Of a DNA stretch of 11,591 bases, positions 1 through 5,943 are shown piece after piece; within the stretch, counting starts at the first letter, position 1, and each line of letters starts with the position of its first letter. The position numbers were made by a program, and so were the translations under genes. The notes under the pieces were generated by a model. It made no database searches. It saw nothing but the letters and a program-made list of their open reading frames with translations, and had not been told where the DNA came from. The DNA comes from Methanobacteriota archaeon (GTDB lineage: Archaea > Halobacteriota > Methanosarcinia > Methanosarcinales > Methanoperedenaceae), in the NCBI GenBank assembly GCA_018899795.1, contig JAHIHJ010000296.1, positions 1-11,591 of the forward strand, given 5' to 3'.

Positions 1-480
1 AACATTTCTATTGGTGCTTCAACACTACGAGGGCAAGGACCTCCTGGTTTCGTAAGAACGGCACGAGAATTCTTAATAGAATTGAATTTAAGGATAGATA
101 ATATAAACGAAGAACAATTTAAAAATTGGTTGGATGAAAATACAGAGAAACTTATGGAAAAATTTCCAGGCGCTAAAAATAATTGGGGAGCAGCCAGAAA
201 AGCGATTAATGTTTTCTTGGAAGAGGCCTTCTATAACAGATTTTTAGCGGAAGAATACAATCTTCATAAACTTGAAGAGTTCTTAGAGATACCATTGGAT
301 AATCATGTAGTAACAGAATTGATAAAACATGGAAATAGATGTAATCTACCAAAATGGAATAGTATCAAGAAACTCACCTTGGCAGATAACGAAATCTATC
401 AGAACTGTGCAAGAGAGGTGGCAAATGAAAAGAGAACTAAAAGGATTTATTTAGACTTGGAATTTTGGAGATCGCCATGA
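1..480 (+). CDS. Hypothetical protein, 3' part only (5' end outside window)
   Basis: Frame 1 is open from the first base, so this is the C-terminal 159 residues of a longer gene; the TTG at 82 is an internal codon rather than a convincing start. The visible protein begins with a small-residue/glycine stretch (IGASTLRGQGPPGFVRTA), followed by a mostly helical, charged region with a NNWGAARKAINVFLEEAFYNR segment (NNWGAARKAI is its most conserved-looking part), a PLDNHV motif around residues 100-105, and a C-terminal LDLEFWR close to the TGA stop. I have an impression of a conserved uncharacterised family that shares the STLRGQG, NWG.AR..N.FL and PLD.HV blocks, but I cannot name a function. No membrane segment or catalytic motif is evident in the visible part. 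It is AT-rich: 30% GC at 121-180 by hand count, against 58% at 541-600 just downstream. That suggests acquired DNA. Confidence is high that this is coding and low on function. Confidence 0.75.
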   Translation, partial: NISIGASTLRGQGPPGFVRTAREFLIELNLRIDNINEEQFKNWLDENTEKLMEKFPGAKNNWGAARKAINVFLEEAFYNRFLAEEYNLHKLEEFLEIPLDNHVVTELIKHGNRCNLPKWNSIKKLTLADNEIYQNCAREVANEKRTKRIYLDLEFWRSP

Positions 481-640
481 TGACCATATCCATGCTGCTG
501 AACTGAGTATCCCTTGCGCCCATATCAGAGCGGCTGTGCCTTACACCCAGCTCTTTCACGCGTCTTGCGTATGCCTCTTCTCGGCCACGGCGCTGCTGTA
601 ATAGAGTTATCAGCCTGTCCAGAAGTTCAAGCTTAGGCAT
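437..640 (-). CDS. Possible small helical protein or gene remnant
   Basis: A 67-codon reading frame starts with ATG at 640 and ends at 437. Residues 1-32 are strongly amphipathic and charged, with leucine/isoleucine spacing typical of a helix and then an RRGREEAYARRVKELG stretch. The rest contains a DMGARDTQFSSMDMVIMAISK segment. I do not recognise a family. The codons look protein-like and the GC content matches the chromosome rather than the AT-rich neighbour. The last dozen codons run antisense into the 3' end of the plus-strand gene that ends at 480, where the base composition changes. The original C-terminus may therefore have been lost at that junction. The frame is also open upstream of the ATG, through the palindromic repeat, without an obvious better start. 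It could be a decayed fragment or a chance frame. Confidence 0.3.
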   Translation of the reverse strand: MPKLELLDRLITLLQQRRGREEAYARRVKELGVRHSRSDMGARDTQFSSMDMVIMAISKIPSLNKSF

Positions 641-650
641 CCTTCGAGGC

Positions 651-773
651 TTACCGCAAAGAGCGCAAAGGACACAAAGAATATTGCTGCTATGCTTTGC
701 GATCTTTGCGTCCTTTGCGGTGATCGAAGTTCCTGAAAAACCCCAGCGGGTTGGTGGACATCAGGACTAATAC
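651..773. repeat. Palindromic CGCAAAG repeat, copy 1 (one outer end recognisable)
   Basis: The left arm (651-680) carries CGCAAAG at 655-661 and 664-670 and CACAAAG at 673-679, spaced every 9 bases. The right arm (694-722) carries the reverse complement, CTTTGCG, three times. The two 30-base arms match at 23 positions when one is inverted. After the right arm, CCCCAGCGGGTTGGTGGACA and an ACTAAT (741-771) resemble the inverted left end of the second copy at 5944-6117, which has CCCAACGGGTTGG then GACA and CTAA. No matching outer end is visible on the left, so this copy seems to be missing one end. It is noncoding and could fold as a long stem in RNA or single-stranded DNA. Confidence 0.75.
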
Positions 774-781
774 AATTGCAC

Positions 782-799
782 AGGAATTTTCAAATTCCT
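782..799. other. Short perfect inverted repeat downstream of the DHH gene
   Basis: AGGAATTT and AAATTCCT are separated by two bases. The repeat lies 25 bases past the stop of the minus-strand DHH gene and could be part of its 3' end, but there is no strong T-tract after it on the minus strand. It may simply border the neighbouring repeat element. Confidence 0.25.
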
Positions 800-823
800 A
801 ATGCATTTTTGTTAAAATGAACC

Positions 824-2338
824 TCATCTTGGCTCTTTCTGTATCCCTATCACAGAAAGCAGTCTCTTTACAACGACCTCTTCCGCGAGTTTCATGAGAG
901 TCTGTTTATCCTTTGTCCCGCCCAGCACCCCGAGCGGTATCTGGGCGCCTGCGAGCATCGCATGTCCTCCAGCCTTATCCGCGCCGAAGGCATCCTGCAT
1001 AACCTTTCCGATGTTGATGCGGACATCGCGGCTTCTTCCCGATATATAGATATGGTCCTCACCCAGACCAAAGACCACTGTCGTGGTGATACCTTCAAGC
1101 GTAAGCAGGTAATCCGCAGCCTGTGCAAGCGTATCCCTGTTGCGGATAGGTCCGACGTTAGAGAGAAGGTAACTTCCTTTTATTTCCCGGTTCTTGATGG
1201 CTTCGCCAAGGACATCTATCTCCTCCATGGACCTGCTCGGCGTTTCTATCCTGCTCAGTATATCATGGTTCGCAAGCGGGGTAAGGTATGCTGCGGCGAT
1301 CAGGTCTGCGGGGTCTGTATTCCTGCTGAAATCATCAGTATCCACTTTTATTCCGTATAAAAGAGCGGTCGCAAGTTCGGTCCTGATAGGCATTTCAAGA
1401 TCCTGCAGGTACTTTGTCATTATCGTGGCTGTCGCGCCTATGTTAGGTCTGATATCGACATACTCAGCCCTCACCTCTTCGATGTCAGCCTGGTGATGGT
1501 CTATCACTATGCTGACCCGTGTATCAGGCGGAAGCATGTTATTCACTCCCGGCGTAGAGCATTCTATCATGGCGATCTTCTTATAATCAGATTCTTTAAA
1601 ATCCTTTGACTTACCCATCTCAACACCCAGCAGATTTACGAACGCTTTATTCTCATGATGCCCTATGTCCCCCCCGTAATGTATATCGGCTTTGACCCCA
1701 ACGCTTGCGGCTATCTCTCTTAAGCCCATTGCGCTTGATATCGCATCAGGGTCAGGATTATTATGGACTATTATGGCAAACTTCCCGTCGCCAACTGAAG
1801 CGATCGATCTTTTCAGGTCTTTTGCCAGCTTTACTGACATTATTTTCTCAATATACTGGACTATAGCCAGGGCAATAGACTTATGAGGGAGATGTGACTG
1901 GAGAACAACAAGGTCAGCGCCTGCCGCTTCCATCTCTTCTTTCTGCTGTGAATCATTTGCCCTGGTAATGATTTGAATATCGGGCGCTGTTTTCTTTAAA
2001 TAATTAATGGCTTTTTTATTAGCCTGGATGTCCGAGCTTACTATGAATGCCGATTTAAGATGAATTAGATCGATATTTTTAAAAACATCGGGATCTCCGA
2101 TATCGCCCTGCAGCGCATTGAGGTTTTGCTCTAATAAAGTTTCTACCTTCGCTGCATCTATGTCCACAAGAATGATATTTTTATCTCTTGTCCCGAGTTC
2201 ATTAGCAAGAGCAAGGCCTATGCCGCCGCTGCCAAGGACTGCATATGTCGCCTTGATGGGCTTAAGTTCAGATGGTTTTTCCTCTATGGCAAAGCCTCCT
2301 TTATCCCTTATATTAGGTAACATGTATTTAAAATACAT
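824..2338 (-). CDS. RCK/TrkA-N domain fused to DHH-DHHA1 phosphoesterase
   Basis: Residue numbers count from the first possible start, TTG at 2380 (518 aa). The N-terminal third is a Rossmann-type RCK/TrkA-N domain: the GSGGIG nucleotide-binding loop at 50-55, then the acidic end of strand 2 (LVDID, 71-75). From about 195 follows a DHH phosphoesterase domain with HNNPDPDA (206-213), GGD (236-238), IDHH (293-296) and DTDDF (347-351), which are the metal ligands of the family. The C-terminal DHHA1 domain ends with the substrate-binding GGHAMLAGA motif (471-479). All key motifs are intact, so it should be a cytoplasmic Mn-dependent phosphodiesterase. In this superfamily, substrates are short oligonucleotides or cyclic dinucleotides. 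The RCK part suggests control by NAD(H) or a link to K+ handling, which is inference. I chose ATG 2338 (residue 15), which gives 504 aa; TTG 2380 and ATG 2323 are alternatives, and none has a good ribosome binding site. It is divergent from rtcA. Confidence 0.93.
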   Translation of the reverse strand: MYFKYMLPNIRDKGGFAIEEKPSELKPIKATYAVLGSGGIGLALANELGTRDKNIILVDIDAAKVETLLEQNLNALQGDIGDPDVFKNIDLIHLKSAFIVSSDIQANKKAINYLKKTAPDIQIITRANDSQQKEEMEAAGADLVVLQSHLPHKSIALAIVQYIEKIMSVKLAKDLKRSIASVGDGKFAIIVHNNPDPDAISSAMGLREIAASVGVKADIHYGGDIGHHENKAFVNLLGVEMGKSKDFKESDYKKIAMIECSTPGVNNMLPPDTRVSIVIDHHQADIEEVRAEYVDIRPNIGATATIMTKYLQDLEMPIRTELATALLYGIKVDTDDFSRNTDPADLIAAAYLTPLANHDILSRIETPSRSMEEIDVLGEAIKNREIKGSYLLSNVGPIRNRDTLAQAADYLLTLEGITTTVVFGLGEDHIYISGRSRDVRINIGKVMQDAFGADKAGGHAMLAGAQIPLGVLGGTKDKQTLMKLAEEVVVKRLLSVIGIQKEPR

Positions 2339-2386
2339 TGGCTCTCGCAGATTTTCATGGTTATGCCTCTCAGGGCACAATCAATG

Positions 2387-2430
2387 TACTATAAAAGGCC
2401 CCTAAACCCGGACAATAAACTATATATGCT
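2387..2430 (-). promoter_or_regulatory. Candidate TATA elements for the DHH gene
   Basis: Read on the minus strand there are two TATA-like boxes. CATATATAG (about 2419-2427) would place a start site near 2398, shortly before the TTG at 2380. TTTTATAGT (about 2388-2396) would place it near 2365, 25-30 bases before the ATG at 2338. Only one need be real. The choice would settle which protein start is used. Confidence 0.4.
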
Positions 2431-2447
2431 ATTATGCTAATTATTAT

Positions 2448-2513
2448 GATAACGAGCGGGTAGGCAAACTTTTTTACTAACCCCCACTCCCACTCCCCGA
2501 CCCGCTCGTTATC
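2448..2513. repeat. Perfect 14-bp inverted repeat with a G-quadruplex motif
   Basis: GATAACGAGCGGGT (2448-2461) and its exact reverse complement ACCCGCTCGTTATC (2500-2513) enclose a 38-base loop. On the plus strand the loop and the start of the right arm contain CCCCC, CCC, CCCC and CCC separated by ACT, ACT and GA (2481-2503). On the minus strand this is a canonical four-tract G-quadruplex motif. The last G-run lies inside the hairpin arm, so hairpin and quadruplex would compete. It sits in the 223-base divergent region between the DHH gene and rtcA, upstream of both. It could be a regulatory structure, a small RNA or a palindromic repeat unit. No protein frame is evident here. Confidence 0.75.
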
Positions 2514-2603
2514 TTTTCATTAAGAACTGGCTGTGCATCATTCTTATTACATATCGAACCACCATCCAAAAACTCAATAACCATCCTGACGATATGATGA
2601 TCT

Positions 2604-3599
2604 ATGAAGCTTGACGGGTCTTACGGAGAAGGCGGCGGGCAGATATTAAGGACTGCGGTAGCGCTTTCTGCCGTGACAGGAGAACGGGTCGAAATAAATA
2701 ATATCAGGAAGAACAGACCAAAGCCCGGACTTTCGGCGCAGCATGTTAAAGCTGTAGAGAGCGCGGCAGCGCTGTGTAATGGTAAGGTAGCAGGCTGCAA
2801 GCTCCATTCCACGGATCTTATTTTTGAACCTGGCAAAATAAAAGCAGGCGTTTTTGATATAGATATCGGGACAGCAGGCAGCATAACCCTTATTCTCCAG
2901 TGCCTGATGCCCATAGCCATGCATTCTCCCGGCTCGGTCCGACTTAACATCTCAGGCGGGACTGATGTTTCATGGTCCCCCACGATCGATTACCTTCGGT
3001 CGGTAACACTGGGCGCGCTTTCCCTTATGGGATGTGTTTGCGATATCCGGCTTGTTCGCAGGGGATACTATCCACGCGGCGGAGGCTGTGTCGAAGCAGA
3101 TATCGCTCCTGCAGCATTAAGAAAGATCGTTCTTGAGACCAATGAGTGCACTCTTGTCCGGGGGATCTCCCACTCGTCCCGTCTTCCAGTCCACGTTGCT
3201 GAAAGACAGGCATCATCCGCCCGGGATATCCTGAAGCTGGAAGGTTATGACGCCAGTATTTCGATAGAAACAAGAGATGATCCATCAACTGGAAGCGGGG
3301 TTACGCTGTGGTGCGGCGCTGCGGGAGGTAGCGCTCTTGGTAAACCCGGACTTAAAGCTGAAACAGTTGGAAGTATTGCAGCAGAGGCGCTCCTAGCTGA
3401 ATTAAGGACAGGAGCTGGAGTGGATGAGTTCCTTGCAGACCAGTTGATCCCTTATATGGCGCTTGCAGGAGGTGGTTCTTTTACGACAGGTGTTATCTCT
3501 CTTCACACAAGAACGAACATATGGGTAACAGAACATTTCCTGGATGTGAAATTCAAGATAGAAGAACATGGGAATGGATTATTCCGCGTATCGGTTTGA
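2604..3599 (+). CDS. rtcA: RNA 3'-terminal phosphate cyclase (RtcA)
   Basis: This enzyme converts an RNA 3'-phosphate to a 2',3'-cyclic phosphate through a covalent His-AMP intermediate, using ATP, in the cytoplasm. The 331-residue length is typical. The N-terminus (LDGSYGEGGGQILRTAVALS, residues 3-22) is the family signature start. NRPKPGLSAQH (37-47) and GTAGSITLILQ (89-99) follow, then the class signature RGYYPRGGG (153-161). HVAERQA (197-203) comes after that, and the C-terminal SLHTRTNIWV carries the expected adenylated histidine at 301. ATG 2604 puts the conserved start directly at the N-terminus. No ribosome binding site is visible, so a leaderless or near-leaderless transcript is likely. 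It is intact. No RNA ligase (RtcB) lies beside it in this window. moaA follows on the same strand after 59 bases. Confidence 0.97.
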   Translation: MKLDGSYGEGGGQILRTAVALSAVTGERVEINNIRKNRPKPGLSAQHVKAVESAAALCNGKVAGCKLHSTDLIFEPGKIKAGVFDIDIGTAGSITLILQCLMPIAMHSPGSVRLNISGGTDVSWSPTIDYLRSVTLGALSLMGCVCDIRLVRRGYYPRGGGCVEADIAPAALRKIVLETNECTLVRGISHSSRLPVHVAERQASSARDILKLEGYDASISIETRDDPSTGSGVTLWCGAAGGSALGKPGLKAETVGSIAAEALLAELRTGAGVDEFLADQLIPYMALAGGGSFTTGVISLHTRTNIWVTEHFLDVKFKIEEHGNGLFRVSV

Positions 3600-3612
3600 G
3601 CTACTGAGTAAA

Positions 3613-3639
3613 AGTTATACAGGAAGCACGATATAACTA
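3613..3639 (+). promoter_or_regulatory. Candidate TATA box and small inverted repeat before moaA
   Basis: ATATAACTAT (3631-3640) is centred about 24 bases before the moaA ATG at 3659, the spacing expected for a leaderless archaeal transcript. Its TATAACT (3632-3638) is also the right arm of a 7-bp perfect inverted repeat with AGTTATA (3613-3619), around a 12-base loop. moaA may thus be transcribed separately from rtcA, and the repeat could be an operator-like site over the TATA box. This is inference from position only. Confidence 0.4.
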
Positions 3640-3658
3640 TACCTGGAAACAAATATTC

Positions 3659-4603
3659 ATGAAAAATACACTTACAGATAACTACGGACGGGTCATTAGA
3701 AGTCTGCGTATCTCGATAACGAAAAAATGCAACCTGAACTGCATTTTCTGCCATCAGGAAGGGGAGAACAAGGCGCAATCATATGAGATGTCACCTGAGA
3801 CTATCGCAAAAATAGTTACGGCTGCGACAGAGTTCGGTGTGAACAAAGTGAAGTTCTCTGGCGGAGAGCCGCTCATGAGAGATGATTTCGAGGATATAAT
3901 TGCAGGGATGCCTGTTTTGAAAAATATTTCAGCTACCACGAACGGCATACTGCTTTCACGGCGCGCATCATCCCTTGCTGAAAGCGGTCTTGACAGGGTG
4001 AACGTGAGCCTTCCGTCCATCAACAAGGAGCATTATGGAGCCATAACAGGTTTTCCGAACTGGCTGCCTGAAGTAATAGATGGCATCGGTTCTGCGATAG
4101 ATGCAGGATTGACGCCTGTCAAACTCAACATGGTGCTCCTTAAAGGCATCAACCACAACGAGATAGATGATGCCATCAAATTTACGGCAAAGTATGACGG
4201 CAATGTTATACTCCAGCTTATCGAACTCATGAATTTCAAGGATATCCGCAGGTTCATGGTAGATATTGATGGAGTTGAAAAAATGCTGGAGTCAAGAGCG
4301 TCCCATGTAAATGAACGTGAGATGCACTGGAGGAAGAAATATTTCATAGACGGGGTCGAGGTCGAACTTGTAAGACCTATCGACAACTCACGATTCTGCG
4401 CAAATTGCAACAGGCTGCGTATTACCTCAAACGGTAAATTGAAACCCTGCCTTATGAGAAATGACAACCTTGTCGATATCAGGGATGGCGCTGCGCCAGA
4501 AGAAATAAAAAATTCGCTATTGGAAGCAGTTCGGCAGAGGGAACCGTACTATAAAGAAAGAAATCAACTACTCCTCATTAATAAGACGGATGACCCATTC
4601 TGA
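3659..4603 (+). CDS. moaA: GTP 3',8-cyclase MoaA (archaeal type, radical SAM)
   Basis: This enzyme catalyses the first step of molybdopterin/tungstopterin synthesis, turning GTP into 3',8-cyclo-GTP with S-adenosylmethionine and two [4Fe-4S] clusters. The radical SAM motif C-x3-C-x2-C is at Cys24, Cys28 and Cys31, preceded by SLRISITKKC. SGGEP (67-71) is the SAM-contacting motif. ATTNG (92-96) and VNVSLPS (114-120) match MoaA strands. The C-terminal cluster motif is C247-x2-C250-x13-C264, in FCANCNRLR and KLKPC. At 314 residues it matches the archaeal MoaA family. The protein ends in KTDDPF, without the Gly-Gly tail of bacterial MoaA. Its last 36 bases overlap, tail to tail, the end of the minus-strand regulator gene. 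No other molybdenum-cofactor gene is in the window. Confidence 0.96.
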   Translation: MKNTLTDNYGRVIRSLRISITKKCNLNCIFCHQEGENKAQSYEMSPETIAKIVTAATEFGVNKVKFSGGEPLMRDDFEDIIAGMPVLKNISATTNGILLSRRASSLAESGLDRVNVSLPSINKEHYGAITGFPNWLPEVIDGIGSAIDAGLTPVKLNMVLLKGINHNEIDDAIKFTAKYDGNVILQLIELMNFKDIRRFMVDIDGVEKMLESRASHVNEREMHWRKKYFIDGVEVELVRPIDNSRFCANCNRLRITSNGKLKPCLMRNDNLVDIRDGAAPEEIKNSLLEAVRQREPYYKERNQLLLINKTDDPF

Positions 4604-4912
4604 AAGAGGCTCGCACGATTCCGGTATACATTCAAGAGGGCAGCCTGTGCATGGCGCGAACATATTCCCGGCAATCAATGGTTTGAAATCCTTTGCCTTC
4701 TCGGGTTCCTTGGTCCCTGCTAACCTGATGCGATAAGTCCTTGTACCTTTACTGGTTTCATGTTCCCTTACGATCGTTCCTTCTTTTTCTAATTTATCAA
4801 CTATGCGGGAACATTTCCTGCGGTCTATTTCAGCCTTCTTCCATAGCTCATTCTGCAGGATGCCTTTTTTTCTGGATTTTATTAACTTAAGGATCTTCTC
4901 TTCGGCTTCCAT
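4568..4912 (-). CDS. Winged-helix transcriptional regulator with C-terminal four-cysteine cluster
   Basis: This is a 114-residue protein. Residues 1-65 form a winged helix-turn-helix (MarR/ArsR-like): KILKLIKSRKKGILQNELWK, then recognition-helix region RRKCSRIVDKLEKEG and a basic wing ending in TYRIRL. After a charged linker, the C-terminal part has C88-x2-C91-x3-C95-x4-C100 within APCTGCPLECIPESC, followed by PLSEWV. Four closely spaced cysteines suggest an Fe-S cluster or zinc site that could sense redox state or metal, though no sequence here proves it. Start: ATG 4912 is preceded by GGGGAG (4917-4922), which lies over the end of the Sm gene. It is the third gene of an operon with the Sm protein (1-base gap) and the flavoprotein. 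The target genes are unknown; autoregulation or control of the operon or of the convergent moaA are possibilities only. Confidence 0.88.
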   Translation of the reverse strand: MEAEEKILKLIKSRKKGILQNELWKKAEIDRRKCSRIVDKLEKEGTIVREHETSKGTRTYRIRLAGTKEPEKAKDFKPLIAGNMFAPCTGCPLECIPESCEPLSEWVIRLINEE

Positions 4913-4913
4913 T

Positions 4914-5138
4914 CTACTCCCCTACGGGGCACAATAGAATAATATTATTACCTCTTAAAACTACCGAACCCAGAGAACGTGACTTTGCCCCGTTTGCGAT
5001 CTCAAATGTTTCAATAAGATGCAAATTCAGGTTATCGTCAACACTCTCAAGCTTCCCTTCAAGGGTATTTTTATCTCCTTTCATCTCAACCTGTACACGC
5101 GTACCTATTAATGTCTGAACTTTTTTATTTGGAAACAA
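4914..5138 (-). CDS. Sm-like archaeal protein (SmAP/LSm)
   Basis: Archaeal Sm proteins form rings of six or seven subunits that bind U-rich RNA and act in RNA metabolism. From the chosen start the protein is 74 residues, the usual size. Sm motif 1 is seen in IGTRVQVEMKGDKNTLEGKL, continuing with SVDDNLNLHL. Sm motif 2 is LGSVVLRGNNIILLCP near the C-terminus. It resembles the Archaeoglobus Sm2 type, from memory, including the N-terminal LPN...V..(L/M)(I/V)G lead-in. Start choice: a longer frame begins with TTG at 5213 (99 aa) and overlaps the flavoprotein gene by 32 bases. TTG 5138 instead has GAGGT at 5145-5149 with a 6-base spacer, gives the normal Sm length and removes the overlap. It lies between the flavoprotein and regulator genes in one operon. 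Confidence 0.9.
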   Translation of the reverse strand: MFPNKKVQTLIGTRVQVEMKGDKNTLEGKLESVDDNLNLHLIETFEIANGAKSRSLGSVVLRGNNIILLCPVGE

Positions 5139-5144
5139 GATATA

Positions 5145-5149
5145 ACCTC
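5145..5149 (-). promoter_or_regulatory. Ribosome binding site that decides the Sm start
   Basis: On the minus strand GAGGT is followed by TATATC and then TTG at 5138. This is the only good Shine-Dalgarno-like match near the 5' end of the Sm frame and supports the short, 74-residue form over the 99-residue one. Confidence 0.6.
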
Positions 5150-5181
5150 TATACTTGTCTCCTTTTATATCCGTTAGTACT

Positions 5182-5910
5182 TCAATTTTTGCATGTTTTC
5201 TGTAAAATATCAAAAATCATTTGAGAGGTTTCAAGTACTGTGATCCCTTCAAGCTCCCGAAGGAGCCTTACGTTCTTTGCATCAATGTCGCGGACTTTGA
5301 GTCTGACCATCCCTCCCCTGATCGCGCCGTAACTGCACAGGCTTACGCATATCCCGCACCCGCTGCATCTTAGCAGATCTATCTGGTCTGTTATCGCATC
5401 AATCGGGCATTTATCCCTGGGCGGACAGAGCTCGCATTTCATGCATATCTCCCGGTCTATGAAGAAAGGCATCCTTGAATCAATAGAGCCTGCGATATCC
5501 ACCGGGACTATATATACAGGCATACTTCCCTTGACAGCCTGCGCAACTGCATTGGTTACCAGGGTATCCGCTATCCCGTAAGCCAGCTTGGCTGTTGTGT
5601 TCGATGTCGCAGGCGTTACTATCAGGGCGTCGTATTTCCCGAGAAGGAACCTTCCCGTCTTCGGGACGCTGGCTCCCTGCCCGCTTTCAAGAAATATCTC
5701 TTCAAGGTATGAACCGCCGGATATGAATGACAGGTCTTTTTCCAGCCCATACATCCTGACCACTTCTTCACCCGCCCGCGATACAAAGGTTGTCACTTTC
5801 AGATCCGGGTTTGATTCTTTCAGGTTTTTAAGGATTTCAAAACTTTCGCGCAGGAAATGCCCGGCTCCTGTGATGCCCCATGCGATCTTCATATCGGGTT
5901 TATCCGCCAT
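5182..5910 (-). CDS. Flavoprotein fused to two [4Fe-4S] ferredoxin motifs (MJ0208 / DmrX-like dihydromethanopterin reductase family)
   Basis: Numbered from ATG 5910 (242 aa). Residues 9-19 (IAWGITGAGHF) begin a flavodoxin-like, FMN-binding flavoprotein domain. The TPATSNTTAKLAYGIADTLV stretch (about 99-118) with following TNA is its typical flavin-site and trimer motif. The C-terminal third carries two ferredoxin motifs: C156-x2-C159-x2-C162-x5-C168-P and C182-x2-C185-x2-C188-x3-C192. This layout matches archaeal flavoprotein-ferredoxin proteins of the MJ0208 family, related to archaeoflavoprotein AfpA and to DmrX, which reduces dihydromethanopterin to tetrahydromethanopterin. The role in methanopterin or electron transfer is therefore family inference. 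A TTG at 5931 and an ATG at 5892 are alternative starts; ATG 5910 has GGAAG nearby upstream. It is the first gene of the operon with the Sm protein and regulator. Its upstream region abuts the palindromic repeat at 5944. Confidence 0.9.
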   Translation of the reverse strand: MADKPDMKIAWGITGAGHFLRESFEILKNLKESNPDLKVTTFVSRAGEEVVRMYGLEKDLSFISGGSYLEEIFLESGQGASVPKTGRFLLGKYDALIVTPATSNTTAKLAYGIADTLVTNAVAQAVKGSMPVYIVPVDIAGSIDSRMPFFIDREICMKCELCPPRDKCPIDAITDQIDLLRCSGCGICVSLCSYGAIRGGMVRLKVRDIDAKNVRLLRELEGITVLETSQMIFDILQKTCKN

Positions 5911-5943
5911 GCGTATCTTCCAATAATACAAGGTTCTGCATTA

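Noticed and set aside
651..722. Short regularly spaced repeats that could suggest a CRISPR array
   Set aside because: Units are 7 bases at a 9-base period and inverted in the second half; there are no 20-40 base repeats with unique spacers and no cas genes.
962..1496. Plus-strand frames opposite the DHH gene
   Set aside because: They overlap a gene with complete catalytic motifs on the other strand and resemble no protein family.
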